Shown here: positions 16,566 to 25,857 of the stretch, piece by piece
Layout of the letters: the number at the start of each line of letters is the position of its first letter
How positions within the stretch are numbered: the first letter of the stretch is position 1
From: Pontibacillus marinus BH030004 = DSM 16465
GTDB lineage: Bacteria; Bacillota; Bacilli; Bacillales; BH030062
Direction of reading: 5' to 3'
Length of the DNA: 40,378 bases
NCBI RefSeq assembly: GCF_000425225.1
Contig: NZ_AULJ01000048.1
Span: 1 to 40,378 of the forward strand
Translations under genes and position numbers: made by a program
The notes under the pieces: generated by a model
The model's database searches: none
The model's input: the letters and a program-made list of their open reading frames with translations, nothing else
What the model was told of the DNA's origin: nothing

Positions 16566-17905
16566 GTATTCTCATATAATGTATTCACATAAAAGTATTT
16601 TGCATAACGGAATGGATAGGAGAGAATAACAGATTGTTCCTTTAAAAAGGTTGGGTGGTCATAAATCGCAAAGCCTGGTTTGGAGTTTGCTTCAAATAAC
16701 CATACTTTCCCTTCTTTATCTATACCAAAATCAAAGCCGATTTCACCTAAAGGTCCTGACACTTGTTTTTCCAATGCTTTGCTAATAAGAAGAGCTACGC
16801 GTTCAAGCTTGTGATAAATAAGTTGGCTTTCTCGGTCTCCATACATCTCATCAAGCGTGTGTATCGTTCCGCCTCGTTTTACATGAGTCGTTAAGCTTCC
16901 TTTACCTGCAAACTTCATACATATAGCTGTTACTTCCCATTCGTTCCGTTCATTTTTATTCGTGTGCACACGGTAATCCATAGGGGTAGAGCGTAATGAT
17001 TTTAAAGGAACTTCTGGTTGAGCGATATAGCCATAGAATCCGTTAGGGAACTGTTGATCAAAAAACTTGTTCAAGTCTTGATAGCGCTGATGGATTTCTT
17101 TATCTTCGTCATAAAAGATGCACTCGATTTCTGATGTCTCTTCTTGTACCCTGCACTTTTTAATACCGGCTCCTTTACTGCCGTGAATAGGTTTAATAAA
17201 AAGGCTGCGATGTTGATATAGAAGATCATGAAATCTTTCTTTTGTAGGGTGCAAAACAGTTGAGGGGAGGTAATGAGATACATCGTTTGTTCTCCTAAGT
17301 TGGTCATAAATTTTCCATTTATTAAAGAAGCCTGTATTAAACATGATCGAAGTATGCTCTAAACGCTCTCGTGCATCTAAGACAGAAGGGTGATGTTCAA
17401 CTTTCCGATTCGGAATACGGTCATAAATTACATAGGGAAATGGAAACCGTTTCATGATCCATTCGCCATTGTGAAAAACATAGCCTGTAATACGTTGTTC
17501 TACCCAATCGATATGCTGGTATCCAAAAAACAATGTATCAAATCCATAAGACTGACCTGTTATCGACATGGATTCAAAAACAGGTGTGCGATCACCAATG
17601 GGCTGTATATCATCATCTTGAAAGCCGGCCGTGTAAACACCTAACAAGGGCTGAAATAGAATACATCCTGAATCAACAAAGCAGGAGAGTGTTTCATCTT
17701 CCGGTAGGCGTAATGTATTCATTAGGTCATGAGAGATATAGAGTGTATCTTCATCTTTCTGATGAGTCATAATTTCAGCCTCTTCCGTATGTGTACAATA
17801 CGTTAATGTCATCTTCTGCTGAAAGCCCTTATAAAGATGTTTCGGCACAATTATTCTCTTTCTGTGGCTTGGGTATCGTTGAATCTGAAAGTGGTAACTT
17901 TCCAT
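16544..17905 (-). CDS. yheD: YheC/YheD-family ATP-grasp, spore coat-associated protein
   Basis: This 453-residue protein of the YheC/YheD family has a family-specific N-terminal half and a C-terminal ATP-grasp-like domain. Features seen are FIKPIHGSKGAGIKKCRV for nucleotide binding and EIGFDFGIDKEGKVWLFEAN with its acidic metal ligands. Members are spore-associated in B. subtilis; the reaction is unknown. Only one family gene is present, where B. subtilis has yheD and yheC next to each other. The last residues (AQTPV) are encoded by the arm of repeat C copy 2, so the natural C terminus was replaced. The RBS is AGGAGGG. The gene is divergent from yheB. Confidence 0.92.
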   Translation of the reverse strand: MESYHFQIQRYPSHRKRIIVPKHLYKGFQQKMTLTYCTHTEEAEIMTHQKDEDTLYISHDLMNTLRLPEDETLSCFVDSGCILFQPLLGVYTAGFQDDDIQPIGDRTPVFESMSITGQSYGFDTLFFGYQHIDWVEQRITGYVFHNGEWIMKRFPFPYVIYDRIPNRKVEHHPSVLDARERLEHTSIMFNTGFFNKWKIYDQLRRTNDVSHYLPSTVLHPTKERFHDLLYQHRSLFIKPIHGSKGAGIKKCRVQEETSEIECIFYDEDKEIHQRYQDLNKFFDQQFPNGFYGYIAQPEVPLKSLRSTPMDYRVHTNKNERNEWEVTAICMKFAGKGSLTTHVKRGGTIHTLDEMYGDRESQLIYHKLERVALLISKALEKQVSGPLGEIGFDFGIDKEGKVWLFEANSKPGFAIYDHPTFLKEQSVILSYPFRYAKYFYVNTLYENTKAQTPV

Positions 17906-18010
17906 ATTTCATTGCCCTCCTGTTTACGGTCTCTTTCCATACCTATGATTTAATAGAGGTAAACATGCTTTTCTTAATAGTAAAAAAGTATAAGTTGTAG
18001 CTCATAGTTG

Positions 18011-18054
18011 TCTAGCTCCAGTCCCTTCGTTGCTAAACGGTCGCTTGCGCTTTT
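18011..18054 (+). repeat. Collapsed remnant of repeat family C
   Basis: The left tip TCTAGCTCCAG is joined directly to the right arm (TCCCTTCGTTGCTAAACGG and GCTTGCGCTTTT), with the whole interior missing. It is followed by CCTTAAGAGAGTATAAAATT (18061-18080), which also starts the solo D module at 29487. Confidence 0.8.
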
Positions 18055-18155
18055 CTTTTACCTTAAGAGAGTATAAAATTTTAAGGAAGGGAATAGTGCT
18101 AGGGAAGCAAAGTACTCTTTATAAAGACGAGATGTAATAGAGAAAGGTAGATCTT

Positions 18156-19292
18156 ATGAATACGATCGTTATGATTTTATTAATGATGGGCGTGGGTGCC
18201 CTAATCGGTGGGGTCACAAACTCCTTGGCCATTAAAATGCTTTTTCGACCATTTACAGCAAAGTACATTGGTAATATGAAGGTTCCATTTACTCCAGGAT
18301 TAATTCCTAAGCGACGTCAGGAGCTTGCTGATCAGTTAGGCAAAATGGTTGTAGAGCACCTTTTGACGCCAGAAGGGTTGCGAAAGAAGCTGCATGATGA
18401 GGCGTTTCAAAATCAAATGGTGGAATGGGCGCAACAAGAAGTGTCTTCGATGTTAAAGAGTGATCAATCTTTAAAAGATTGGATGAGTGAGCTAGATATC
18501 TCAGTAGATCGTGACCAAATCCATAAAAGTATGTATTCTTTTGCCCATGAGCGTTATCATCAAATGATGAAAAATCAAAGACAGAAGTCTATTCGGACAA
18601 TTATTGGGCCAAACTGGGACCATAAGGGAAAAGAAGCGATGGAGCAAGTAAGCGAATATGTCCTTCATAACCTAGAGGAATACATCTCAAGCTATGAAGG
18701 TAGACAAAAGATTACAAACATGATTGAGAATTATCTTGAAGGACAAGGATTTCTCGCCAACATGGTTTCATCGTTTATTGGTACAGATGGATTAGCAGAA
18801 CGCATTCAACCTGCTGTTTCGGATTATCTTCGCTCTCAGGACGCTAGGCTTTGGCTGAAAAGAATCTTAGAAGAGGAATGGGAAAAGTGGCTGAATAAAC
18901 CTGTTCGCTACTATGAAGATAAACTTGGAGCAGACGTAACAGCAGACATGATTGCAACTACCGTAGCAGACGCACTTCCAGTAGAAGAATGGCTCAATCG
19001 TTCCGTTAAGGATATCACAGAAAAATATCAAACCTATGTTGTAGACCAATTTGTTCCAAAGCTTGTTCACAAAAGCGGTGACGTTTTATCCGATCGCATA
19101 CCGGATATTATGAGCAAACTCCATTTATCTGACGTGGTGAAGCAAGAAGTTGAATCGTTTTCCGTTGAACGGTTGGAGCGCATGGTATTGGATATATCAC
19201 GAAAAGAATTTAAGCTGATCACCTACCTTGGTGCCCTCCTTGGAGGAATTATCGGTTTAATTCAAGCGGGAATCATTCTGATGATGGGCTAA
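18156..19292 (+). CDS. yheB: DUF445 family membrane protein YheB
   Basis: This 378-residue protein has an N-terminal hydrophobic segment (about 3-22, with GALIGGVTNSLAIKMLFRPF just after it), a long helical cytoplasmic middle, and a C-terminal segment ending LGALLGGIIGLIQAGIILMM. The conserved GGxTNxxAIxMLFRP motif defines DUF445. Function is unknown; family members may be membrane-remodelling or spore-envelope proteins. It is followed 80 bases later by yheA, as in B. subtilis. A GAAAGGT RBS is present. Confidence 0.92.
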   Translation: MNTIVMILLMMGVGALIGGVTNSLAIKMLFRPFTAKYIGNMKVPFTPGLIPKRRQELADQLGKMVVEHLLTPEGLRKKLHDEAFQNQMVEWAQQEVSSMLKSDQSLKDWMSELDISVDRDQIHKSMYSFAHERYHQMMKNQRQKSIRTIIGPNWDHKGKEAMEQVSEYVLHNLEEYISSYEGRQKITNMIENYLEGQGFLANMVSSFIGTDGLAERIQPAVSDYLRSQDARLWLKRILEEEWEKWLNKPVRYYEDKLGADVTADMIATTVADALPVEEWLNRSVKDITEKYQTYVVDQFVPKLVHKSGDVLSDRIPDIMSKLHLSDVVKQEVESFSVERLERMVLDISRKEFKLITYLGALLGGIIGLIQAGIILMMG

Positions 19293-19371
19293 ACGATTTG
19301 TGCAATTCCTATACACAGTAGATATGGTCTGTTATAGTGGTAGAGGATAAAGAACGAGGAGGATTTAATTC

Positions 19372-19722
19372 ATGGCAAATATTTATGATCAGGCAAATGA
19401 ACTAGAAAGAGCAATTCGCGAAAGCGAAGAATTTCAAGGCTTAAAACAAGCATATGAAGCTGTTATGGCAGATGAGAACGCAAAGCAAATGTTCGATAAC
19501 TTCCGTAACACTCAAATCGAGCTTCAACAAAAGCAAATGCAAGGTCAAGAAATCTCTGAAGAAGAAGTAGAACAAGCTCGTAAGGTAGTGGAAACTGTAC
19601 AACAGCATCCACAAATCTCAAAGCTTATGGAAGAAGAGCAGCGTCTTAACACTGTAATTAACGACGTTAGCAAAATCATCACGAAGCCACTTGAAGAACT
19701 TTACGGTGCAGAAGAACAATAA
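19372..19722 (+). CDS. yheA: YlbF/YmcA-family protein YheA
   Basis: This 116-residue, all-helical, highly charged protein of the YlbF family contains NELERAIRESEEFQGLKQAY and a central Gln/Glu-rich helix. Relatives YlbF and YmcA act with YaaT as the Y-complex, which affects RNase Y activity and development. YheA itself has no established role. It lies next to yheB with a strong GAGGAGG RBS and ends in its own terminator. Confidence 0.92.
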   Translation: MANIYDQANELERAIRESEEFQGLKQAYEAVMADENAKQMFDNFRNTQIELQQKQMQGQEISEEEVEQARKVVETVQQHPQISKLMEEEQRLNTVINDVSKIITKPLEELYGAEEQ

Positions 19723-19734
19723 AGATTTGAAGAA

Positions 19735-19764
19735 CGCCAGGGTGCAAAACCCTGGCGTTTTTTT
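19735..19764 (+). terminator. Terminator of yheBA
   Basis: An 8-bp GC-rich perfect stem (19735-19742 with 19750-19757) is followed by seven T. Confidence 0.92.
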
Positions 19765-19855
19765 AATGGTTATATAAGCAGGAATTCCCTGGTTTTTACC
19801 GAAATACTTAATAATGAATAAGTATTCAGTTTTTCAAAATTAGGGGGATCCTTGA

Positions 19856-20626
19856 ATGAGTTATTATAATGTGAAAAGTGAAAATGGCATCACTCACCTA
19901 AAATTCACGAGACCAGACAAGTTAAATGCATTAAATGTGGAAAGCTTACAAGAATTAAAAGATCATCTCAAAACGATTGAACAGAATGATGACGCCATCG
20001 TTGTTTTATCTGGTGAAGGAAAAGGGTTTTGTGCAGGTGGAGATGTATCGATGATGGAAAGTCTACATGGTGAATCATCTTTCCATGAGGTGATGAGTGT
20101 AATTGAGGAGATTATAGAAACGATTTATCTTATGCCAAAGTTAATCATTTCAGCCGTACATGGCTCAGCAGTTGGACTAGGGCTTAGTATAGCTTTATCA
20201 TCCGATTATGTACTGGCCCATAATCAATCAAAGCTCTCTATGAACTTCATTGGTATTGGTCTTTTACCTGATGGTGGTGGCCATTTCTGGTTACAAGAGC
20301 GCTTAGGTGTTCATAAAGCAAAACAGTTTGCTTGGCATGGAAAATCGCTTGTAGCATTAGAAGCATATGAAGAAGGCTTAGTGGATGAAGTAACTGAGGA
20401 TGAAGCGGAGACTGCTGCTTTAAGCCTTGCACAAGCATGGCAAAAGCGCCCTTTACAAGCTATGATTGCAACGAAGCAAGTTTATCATCGTAATCGCATT
20501 AAAGAGCTTCAAAGTTATATGGAGCAAGAACGAAACTTGCAATACAAATTACGTGGTACACAGGATCATAAAGAAGGCGTACAGGCATTCATGCAAAAAC
20601 GAGAACCACATTTTGTGGGGAAATAA
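19856..20626 (+). CDS. yhaR: Enoyl-CoA hydratase/isomerase family protein YhaR
   Basis: This 256-residue crotonase-fold protein has oxyanion-hole motifs GKGFCAGGDVSMM (about 58-70) and SAVHGSAVGLGLSIALSSDY (about 99-118), followed by GLLPDGGGHFWLQERLG. Asp replaces the first catalytic Glu of true enoyl-CoA hydratases, a pattern found in isomerase-like and PaaG/PaaB-like members, so the exact reaction (hydration or double-bond shift of an acyl-CoA) is uncertain. It is monocistronic; RBS GGGGGA precedes the ATG. Position between yheA and yhaQ matches the B. subtilis block with intervening genes missing. Confidence 0.9.
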   Translation: MSYYNVKSENGITHLKFTRPDKLNALNVESLQELKDHLKTIEQNDDAIVVLSGEGKGFCAGGDVSMMESLHGESSFHEVMSVIEEIIETIYLMPKLIISAVHGSAVGLGLSIALSSDYVLAHNQSKLSMNFIGIGLLPDGGGHFWLQERLGVHKAKQFAWHGKSLVALEAYEEGLVDEVTEDEAETAALSLAQAWQKRPLQAMIATKQVYHRNRIKELQSYMEQERNLQYKLRGTQDHKEGVQAFMQKREPHFVGK

Positions 20627-20648
20627 CAAAAGCACCCTCAGAATAATA

Positions 20649-20680
20649 AAAGGACTACCTTACATTAGGTAGTCCTTTCT
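20649..20680. terminator. Bidirectional terminator between yhaR and yhzD
   Basis: A 12-bp perfect stem (20649-20660 with 20667-20678), with A-rich left and T-rich right sides, serves the two convergent genes. Confidence 0.88.
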
Positions 20681-20684
20681 ACTT

Positions 20685-20870
20685 TTACCGATGAAACAAC
20701 ACCATATGTCCCTCTGGAGCTACGCAACGATGTGTATGGTCTTCGTAACCTTGGTCGGCTAGCTTTTGTTCACCAATTTTTTTGGCATCATCATCATTAG
20801 GAGCTTCGAAGCTTTCTTCTAACAATTGAGTTCCATCTTGTGCGAATACAGTTAATACATAGGCTTTCAT
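20685..20870 (-). CDS. yhzD: YhzD-like small protein
   Basis: This 61-residue protein, starting MKAYVLTVFAQDGTQLLEES and containing a Glu/Asp/Lys-rich centre, has the size, start and genomic position of YhzD of B. subtilis. Function is unknown. RBS AAGGAGGA lies 8 bases before the ATG. It is convergent with yhaR and divergent from yhaQ. Confidence 0.82.
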   Translation of the reverse strand: MKAYVLTVFAQDGTQLLEESFEAPNDDDAKKIGEQKLADQGYEDHTHRCVAPEGHMVLFHR

Positions 20871-21045
20871 GATAGATTCCTCCTTAACAATTGACCACTT
20901 ACTTTATTCGAAAAATCTTGTCGAATTCCTTCATGAAAATGATAAGGGATTTATTTCCTTATAATATTTCGTTACATTTGAATAAACTTATGAAACTTTC
21001 ATCCCACTTCTACCGTATAATTGAGACAGAAGGAGGAGTAACAAA

Positions 21046-21945
21046 ATGACATTATCCCTACACAATGTAACGAAGCGGTTTGGATCCTTTACTGCAGTGG
21101 ATCAGTTGTCACTTCAAATACCAGAAAACCAGATTTTTGGTTTTTTAGGTGCAAATGGAGCTGGTAAAACGACAACATTTAGAATGATTCTAGGCTTAAT
21201 TGATGCATCCGAAGGTCATATTACTTGGAATAATGGTGCTATCAACTACAGTAAAAGTCACCTTATTGGGTATTTACCCGAAGAGCGAGGTTTATATCCT
21301 AAATTAACCGTAAAAGATCAACTGATTTATTTAGGTCGCCTTCGAGGTATGAATAAATCGGATATCATAAAGGAATTAGATGGTTGGCTAGAGCGTTTTA
21401 ATGTGCCGGAATATAAAAATAAAAAAATCGAAGAGCTATCTAAAGGGAATCAGCAAAAAATTCAATTCATTTCAGCGGTGATACATAAACCGAAACTATT
21501 AATTTTAGATGAGCCGTTTTCTGGATTAGATCCGGTTAATGTTGAAGTCTTAAAGAAGGCCGTTATTAACTTAAAAGAATCAGGAACTTCTATTGTTTTC
21601 TCATCACACCGTATGGATCACGTCGAAGAGCTGTGTGAGCATTTGTGCATCCTACACAAAGGTCAACCTGTAGTTCATGGAGGATTAAAAGACATTAAGC
21701 GCTCGTTCGGTAAGAAAAACGTAGTGGTTCATGCTGACTTTGACTTGAATTATTTAAAAGACTTGCCGGGTGTTGTAACGTATAAGCCTTCCACAGAAGG
21801 ATGCGAACTTCAAGTGGAAAGTGAACAAGTGGCACAGGATGTGTTCCAAGCCCTTTCAGGAAAAGGATTTGTCCGAACCTTTGATTTAGAGGAACCATCT
21901 CTTAATGATATTTTCATAGAAAAGGTAGGTGACTCCTATGAATAA
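21046..21945 (+). CDS. yhaQ: ABC exporter ATPase YhaQ (NatA-like)
   Basis: This 299-residue ATPase has Walker A GANGAGKTTT (35-44), signature LSKGNQQK (near 136), Walker B LLILDEP (near 155) and a C-terminal extension typical of NatA-type exporters. It pairs with the membrane partner YhaP, whose gene overlaps its end. NatAB of B. subtilis exports sodium, so a Na+ or drug-export role is possible, but the substrate of YhaQP is not established. GAAGGAGG is the RBS and a TATAAT at 21016-21021 is a likely -10 box. Confidence 0.93.
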   Translation: MTLSLHNVTKRFGSFTAVDQLSLQIPENQIFGFLGANGAGKTTTFRMILGLIDASEGHITWNNGAINYSKSHLIGYLPEERGLYPKLTVKDQLIYLGRLRGMNKSDIIKELDGWLERFNVPEYKNKKIEELSKGNQQKIQFISAVIHKPKLLILDEPFSGLDPVNVEVLKKAVINLKESGTSIVFSSHRMDHVEELCEHLCILHKGQPVVHGGLKDIKRSFGKKNVVVHADFDLNYLKDLPGVVTYKPSTEGCELQVESEQVAQDVFQALSGKGFVRTFDLEEPSLNDIFIEKVGDSYE

Positions 21946-23191
21946 ATTTTGGGTGATTTTCACACATACATTTATGACCCGACTCAAATCAAAAGCGTTT
22001 ATTTGGACGACCGTTATAAGTTTGGTTTTTGTCCTAGGGCTTACAAATATCGATCGAATTATGGATCAATTTGGAGGGGACGAAAAGGCAGCAGAGGTAG
22101 CTGTTATTGATGAAAGTGGAGAGTTATTCTCCGGGTTAGAGCAACAACTATCCACACAAAAGGATGTTGTAGACATTCAACAGTTTGATGGCACAAAAGA
22201 GGAAGCGAAACAAGCTGTTAAGGATGAAGAGTATAAAGGTTATTTACACTTATCTTATAATGAGTCAAACATACCAGAAGCCCAGTATTTTGCTAATCAA
22301 ATTGCTGAAAACAAAGTAAGTGGTCGACTGCAACAAGCTATTCAGCAGTTAAAAGTAGCCGTGGCTACAGAAAAGGCAGGAATTGACCAAGGAACGATCC
22401 AACAAATCTATGCACCTGTTGCGTTTGAAAAGGTTGCTCTCCAAGAAAATGCGAAAACACAAGAGGAATTAAACAAGGCTCGAGGACTCGTTTATATTAT
22501 GCTGTTCCTTTTGTATATGGGCGTTATTATGTATGGGAATATGATTGCGATGGATGTAGCTAAGGAAAAATCATCTCGTGTAATGGAAATTCTGATCTCT
22601 AGTGCTTCGCCTGTTAAACAAATGTTTGGAAAGATCCTAGGCATTGCGTTACTCGGAGTACTTCAATTTGGATTGATTCTTATCGTGGGGTATCAATCTA
22701 TAAAAGCGAATATGTCTGATGATGGGATAGGGGCTTTTCTTGGGTTGAGTGATCTAGATATGGATACACTCATCTATTCTATCGTGTTTTTCTTATTAGG
22801 CTATTTACTCTATGCAACACTGGCTGCGATGTTAGGTTCACTTGTTAGTCGTATTGAAGATGCTCAACAGCTTATTACACCAATGACATTGATGATTGTG
22901 GTTGTGTTCATGGTAGCGATGTTTGGTTTAAACGCACCGGATTCAACTCTTATTACAGTTACTTCTTATATTCCATTCTTTACACCAATGGTCATGTTCT
23001 TACGTGTTGGAATGCTTGATGTTCCTTTTTGGGAAGCGGGTATCTCGATCTTACTTTTAATCGCAACTACAATTGTGCTGGGAATAATCGGTGCAAGAAT
23101 TTATCGTGGTGGCGTGCTGTTATATGGGAAGTCTTCTTCATTAAAAGATATAAAAACAGCTATTCAATTGTCTAAGAAAGAATCATCATAA
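21938..23191 (+). CDS. yhaP: ABC exporter permease YhaP (NatB-like)
   Basis: This 417-residue ABC-2 type permease has one N-terminal membrane segment (about 14-31), a large extracytoplasmic domain to about residue 185, and five or so further segments. The EKSSRVMEILISSASPVKQM motif after the second segment is characteristic of NatB/YhaP. The ATG at 21938, 8 bases inside the end of yhaQ and preceded by AAAGGTAGGTG, is preferred over the GTG at 21929. It forms the membrane channel for YhaQ. A terminator follows. Confidence 0.92.
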   Translation: MNKFWVIFTHTFMTRLKSKAFIWTTVISLVFVLGLTNIDRIMDQFGGDEKAAEVAVIDESGELFSGLEQQLSTQKDVVDIQQFDGTKEEAKQAVKDEEYKGYLHLSYNESNIPEAQYFANQIAENKVSGRLQQAIQQLKVAVATEKAGIDQGTIQQIYAPVAFEKVALQENAKTQEELNKARGLVYIMLFLLYMGVIMYGNMIAMDVAKEKSSRVMEILISSASPVKQMFGKILGIALLGVLQFGLILIVGYQSIKANMSDDGIGAFLGLSDLDMDTLIYSIVFFLLGYLLYATLAAMLGSLVSRIEDAQQLITPMTLMIVVVFMVAMFGLNAPDSTLITVTSYIPFFTPMVMFLRVGMLDVPFWEAGISILLLIATTIVLGIIGARIYRGGVLLYGKSSSLKDIKTAIQLSKKESS

Positions 23192-23216
23192 TTTGCATAG
23201 TAAATGTACAATTAAG

Positions 23217-23258
23217 AAAAAGACAAGAGCTTGGGTTCCCCTGGTTTCTTGTCTTTTT
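23217..23258 (+). terminator. Terminator of yhaQP
   Basis: An 11-bp perfect stem (23217-23227 with 23248-23258) ends in T residues. Confidence 0.82.
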
Positions 23259-23352
23259 ATGTAGGTTTATTCATTTGTTTAGCCCATAATCCACAGCTTT
23301 TTCCATATCATTGTAGTAAAATAAACTGGAGAAACCTAAAAGGAGTTTTTGA

Positions 23353-24330
23353 ATGAAGGTGCTTCAAAATCGAAAGCAATTAGGGATTCTTATATTTGTT
23401 TTAATCGCAATCGTCTTGTTTTATTTATTTAGCTCGCAATCGATATCCACTTTAAAAGAAGAAGAAGAACCTAGTGAACCACAAGATTTTAGTAATAAGC
23501 CTTATGATATTTTCTTTACTCATTCAACCTTTCAGAAACAACACGAAAGATGGTCCGTTCAAGCGGAAGGGTATCAATTTATACGTTTCTCTGAAGAAGG
23601 ACAAGAAGAGTATAAAACAGGGAAGCTGACAATTGAGTATAAAGGGGATCGCTTACCAGAAGGACCATTTACCGCTAAAGTTGAAACGTTATCTGGAAGT
23701 GTTACACATAACTATGATGATCAACCGCTCGATGAAAGAAAGATCACGTTTTTCAGTCTAGATCATCTCGGTCATCGCGGTTCAACTAAACCTGTTACTG
23801 TGACGCTTGAGTGGAAAGATAACAAGGATGTATTAAAGTTAGAAGGATCTGTTCAATCCTTTCATGAGCATCACATTAAAGAACCGATTTCTCTTGATAA
23901 AGTAGAAGCTCCTGAGCTTGAAGAGATTTTCAATAGCGAAAAAAAACATAAAACGGTTGTGGAAAATGGAGAATTAAAAATGAAAATTTCATCAGTCCTT
24001 TTACTTTCTACACCATTTCGAAATGATGAAAAGAAAACTCCGATGACGTTAAACCTTCCTACAGACAGCATGACTATCCCCTTTTCCTTCCAGGTTGATA
24101 ATGTTAACGAAGGTAAGGAGGTAAGCATTTTCTATCGAAATGAATTCGGAAATATAATAGAGATTTGGAATAAAGGGGTAGAGCCTGAAGACCTAAAAAA
24201 TGACTCATTATTTGTTAATCAATCTGTTCCATTTAAACATTTCGGTCGCAAACAAATTTGGGCTGAAGTGGATGGAAAAGTGGTTGGTAAGATTGGTTTG
24301 TCTCTACGACCAAAAATTCCTTCAGAATAA
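23353..24330 (+). CDS. Membrane-anchored extracytoplasmic protein of unknown function
   Basis: I do not recognise this 325-residue protein. It has a basic N terminus, one strong membrane segment (about 10-27), then a Glu-rich linker and a long domain rich in alternating hydrophobic and charged residues, suggesting beta-sandwich folds outside the cell. Features include DERKITFFSLDHLGHRGST, VTLEWKDN and a C-terminal KIGLSLRPK strand. No cysteine, lipobox, repeat or catalytic motif is evident. AAAAGGAG is a good RBS and the gene has its own promoter region and terminator. B. subtilis has no gene that I recall between yhaP and yhaO. Confidence 0.8.
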   Translation: MKVLQNRKQLGILIFVLIAIVLFYLFSSQSISTLKEEEEPSEPQDFSNKPYDIFFTHSTFQKQHERWSVQAEGYQFIRFSEEGQEEYKTGKLTIEYKGDRLPEGPFTAKVETLSGSVTHNYDDQPLDERKITFFSLDHLGHRGSTKPVTVTLEWKDNKDVLKLEGSVQSFHEHHIKEPISLDKVEAPELEEIFNSEKKHKTVVENGELKMKISSVLLLSTPFRNDEKKTPMTLNLPTDSMTIPFSFQVDNVNEGKEVSIFYRNEFGNIIEIWNKGVEPEDLKNDSLFVNQSVPFKHFGRKQIWAEVDGKVVGKIGLSLRPKIPSE

Positions 24331-24372
24331 AAACACAGCGAGAGGATTACTCCCCTGCTGTGTTTTGTTTTT
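24330..24372. terminator. Terminator overlapping the end of the small basic gene
   Basis: A 10-bp stem (24330-24339 with 24357-24366) is followed by T residues. The convergent gene ends inside it (stop at 24347-24349). Confidence 0.82.
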
Positions 24373-24502
24373 TGTATTGCATGTTATTCGTTTGGTTATC
24401 AGGTTCATCACGGAACTTTTCAACAGGGCCGCTGTTTGGAGAGCCTTTGACACTAGCTGCGCTTTTTCCACGCTCAGATGGGTCCTTTTTACGTTTTGGC
24501 AT
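24347..24502 (-). CDS. Small basic hydrophilic protein, possibly a minor spore protein
   Basis: This 51-residue protein begins MPKRKKDPSERGKSAAS and is very rich in Lys, Asn, Ser and Pro, with no hydrophobic segment. Start chosen at 24502 because GGAGGTGA lies 7 bases upstream; the longer in-frame start has no RBS. Composition resembles minor SASPs of the SspK-SspP kind, but I cannot match it to one. The last codons form part of the shared terminator stem. Confidence 0.6.
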   Translation of the reverse strand: MPKRKKDPSERGKSAASVKGSPNSGPVEKFRDEPDNQTNNMQYKKQNTAGE

Positions 24503-24621
24503 CACTCTCACCTCCATCCATAGCATGACCAAGCTGAGGATGAATTATGAAAGCGAACGTGCATTCGTCTATTCGCTTTGGTACAATACAGACAAACTTA
24601 TATACATAGGGAGAAATAGGT

Positions 24622-25854
24622 ATGAAGGAACCAATTAAATTTATACATAGCGCAGATCTTCATTTAGATAGTCCCTTTCAAGGGTTTTTTGACTTACCTG
24701 AAGAGATGTTAGCTCAAGTACGGGACAGTACGTTTCAAGCTTTTGAACGTTTGATACAACATGCCATTAACCATGAAGTGGATTTTGTTTTAATTGTTGG
24801 TGATTTATTTGATCAAGATGGAAGGAGCTTAAAAGCTCAAGTACGTCTACGAAAAGGGTTTGAAAAGCTCAATGAATACGGGATTGATGTATTTCTTAGC
24901 CACGGTAATCATGATCATCTTGGAGGAAGCTTTTATTCTATAGAATTTCCTGACAATGTACATATTTTTAATGAAGAAACCGTAACTTCTTTTCCTTTTT
25001 TTAAAAACGGGGAAAAATGTGCGGAGATTTATGGATTTAGTTATGAGAAGAGAGCTGTGATTGAACCGAAAGCGGGAGAGTTCATCCCTTCATCAGAAAA
25101 TGTGTTTCACATCGGTATGCTCCACGGGAGTTTAGCGACTAATACAGATCACGATCTGTATGCCCCATTTCGAATTGAAGACCTTTATACCCGTGGTTTG
25201 GATTATTGGGCACTCGGTCATATTCACAAAAGACAGCAGCTTAGCGAAGACCCACCCATCTTCTATAGTGGAAACATTCAAGGAAGACATCGAAATGAAG
25301 GTGGTGAAAAGGGGTGTAATCTGGTTGAGCTATCAGAGACAGGTCACTCGCTGCAGTTTTTACAGACTGGTGTGATTCGTTTTGAAACTCGTTCTTTAGA
25401 CATTGATGATTGTGAAACGCTAATAGAACTGGAGAAGAAGCTTTATGATTGGAAAGAAAAGCTTCGCAACGAGAGTGTTCCGACTTTATTACACCTTACG
25501 CTTAAAGGAGATCTTCCATCTGAGGAACAACATGCACCTGATTTAAAAGATGAGCTGAGGCAAATATGGAACGAACAAGAAGAGGGCCAAGAAAACTGGA
25601 TCTGGATTCATAAGCTAAACGTAATGAAAGATGAAGAGATGGAACGAAATCAGCTCGCGCAAGGGTCTCATTTTGTAGGTGAATTGCTTCGTACCATAGA
25701 AGAGATTGAAGATGTTGAAGAAGACCTTCGGGAATTAACACAACACCATGCTCTTCGAAAATATGTTCAAGGTTTTTCAGAAGAAGAAAAAGAAGAGATA
25801 GCCAAACATGCTGAAGATCTATTACTTAATGAGCTTGTAAAGGAGGGGGATTAA
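24622..25854 (+). CDS. yhaO: Mre11/SbcD-like nuclease YhaO
   Basis: This 410-residue protein of the calcineurin-like phosphoesterase family shows all the Mre11/SbcD metal motifs: HSADLHLDSPF (9-19), VGDLFDQDG (about 60), SHGNHDHLG (about 94), MLHGSL (about 170) and ALGHIHKRQ (about 196). The C-terminal part is helical and acidic and should bind the coiled coils of YhaN. The two genes are 3 bases apart and surely co-transcribed. In B. subtilis YhaO and YhaN are DNA repair nuclease-like proteins; the exact DNA substrate is not settled. Confidence 0.94.
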   Translation: MKEPIKFIHSADLHLDSPFQGFFDLPEEMLAQVRDSTFQAFERLIQHAINHEVDFVLIVGDLFDQDGRSLKAQVRLRKGFEKLNEYGIDVFLSHGNHDHLGGSFYSIEFPDNVHIFNEETVTSFPFFKNGEKCAEIYGFSYEKRAVIEPKAGEFIPSSENVFHIGMLHGSLATNTDHDLYAPFRIEDLYTRGLDYWALGHIHKRQQLSEDPPIFYSGNIQGRHRNEGGEKGCNLVELSETGHSLQFLQTGVIRFETRSLDIDDCETLIELEKKLYDWKEKLRNESVPTLLHLTLKGDLPSEEQHAPDLKDELRQIWNEQEEGQENWIWIHKLNVMKDEEMERNQLAQGSHFVGELLRTIEEIEDVEEDLRELTQHHALRKYVQGFSEEEKEEIAKHAEDLLLNELVKEGD

Positions 25855-25857
25855 ACG

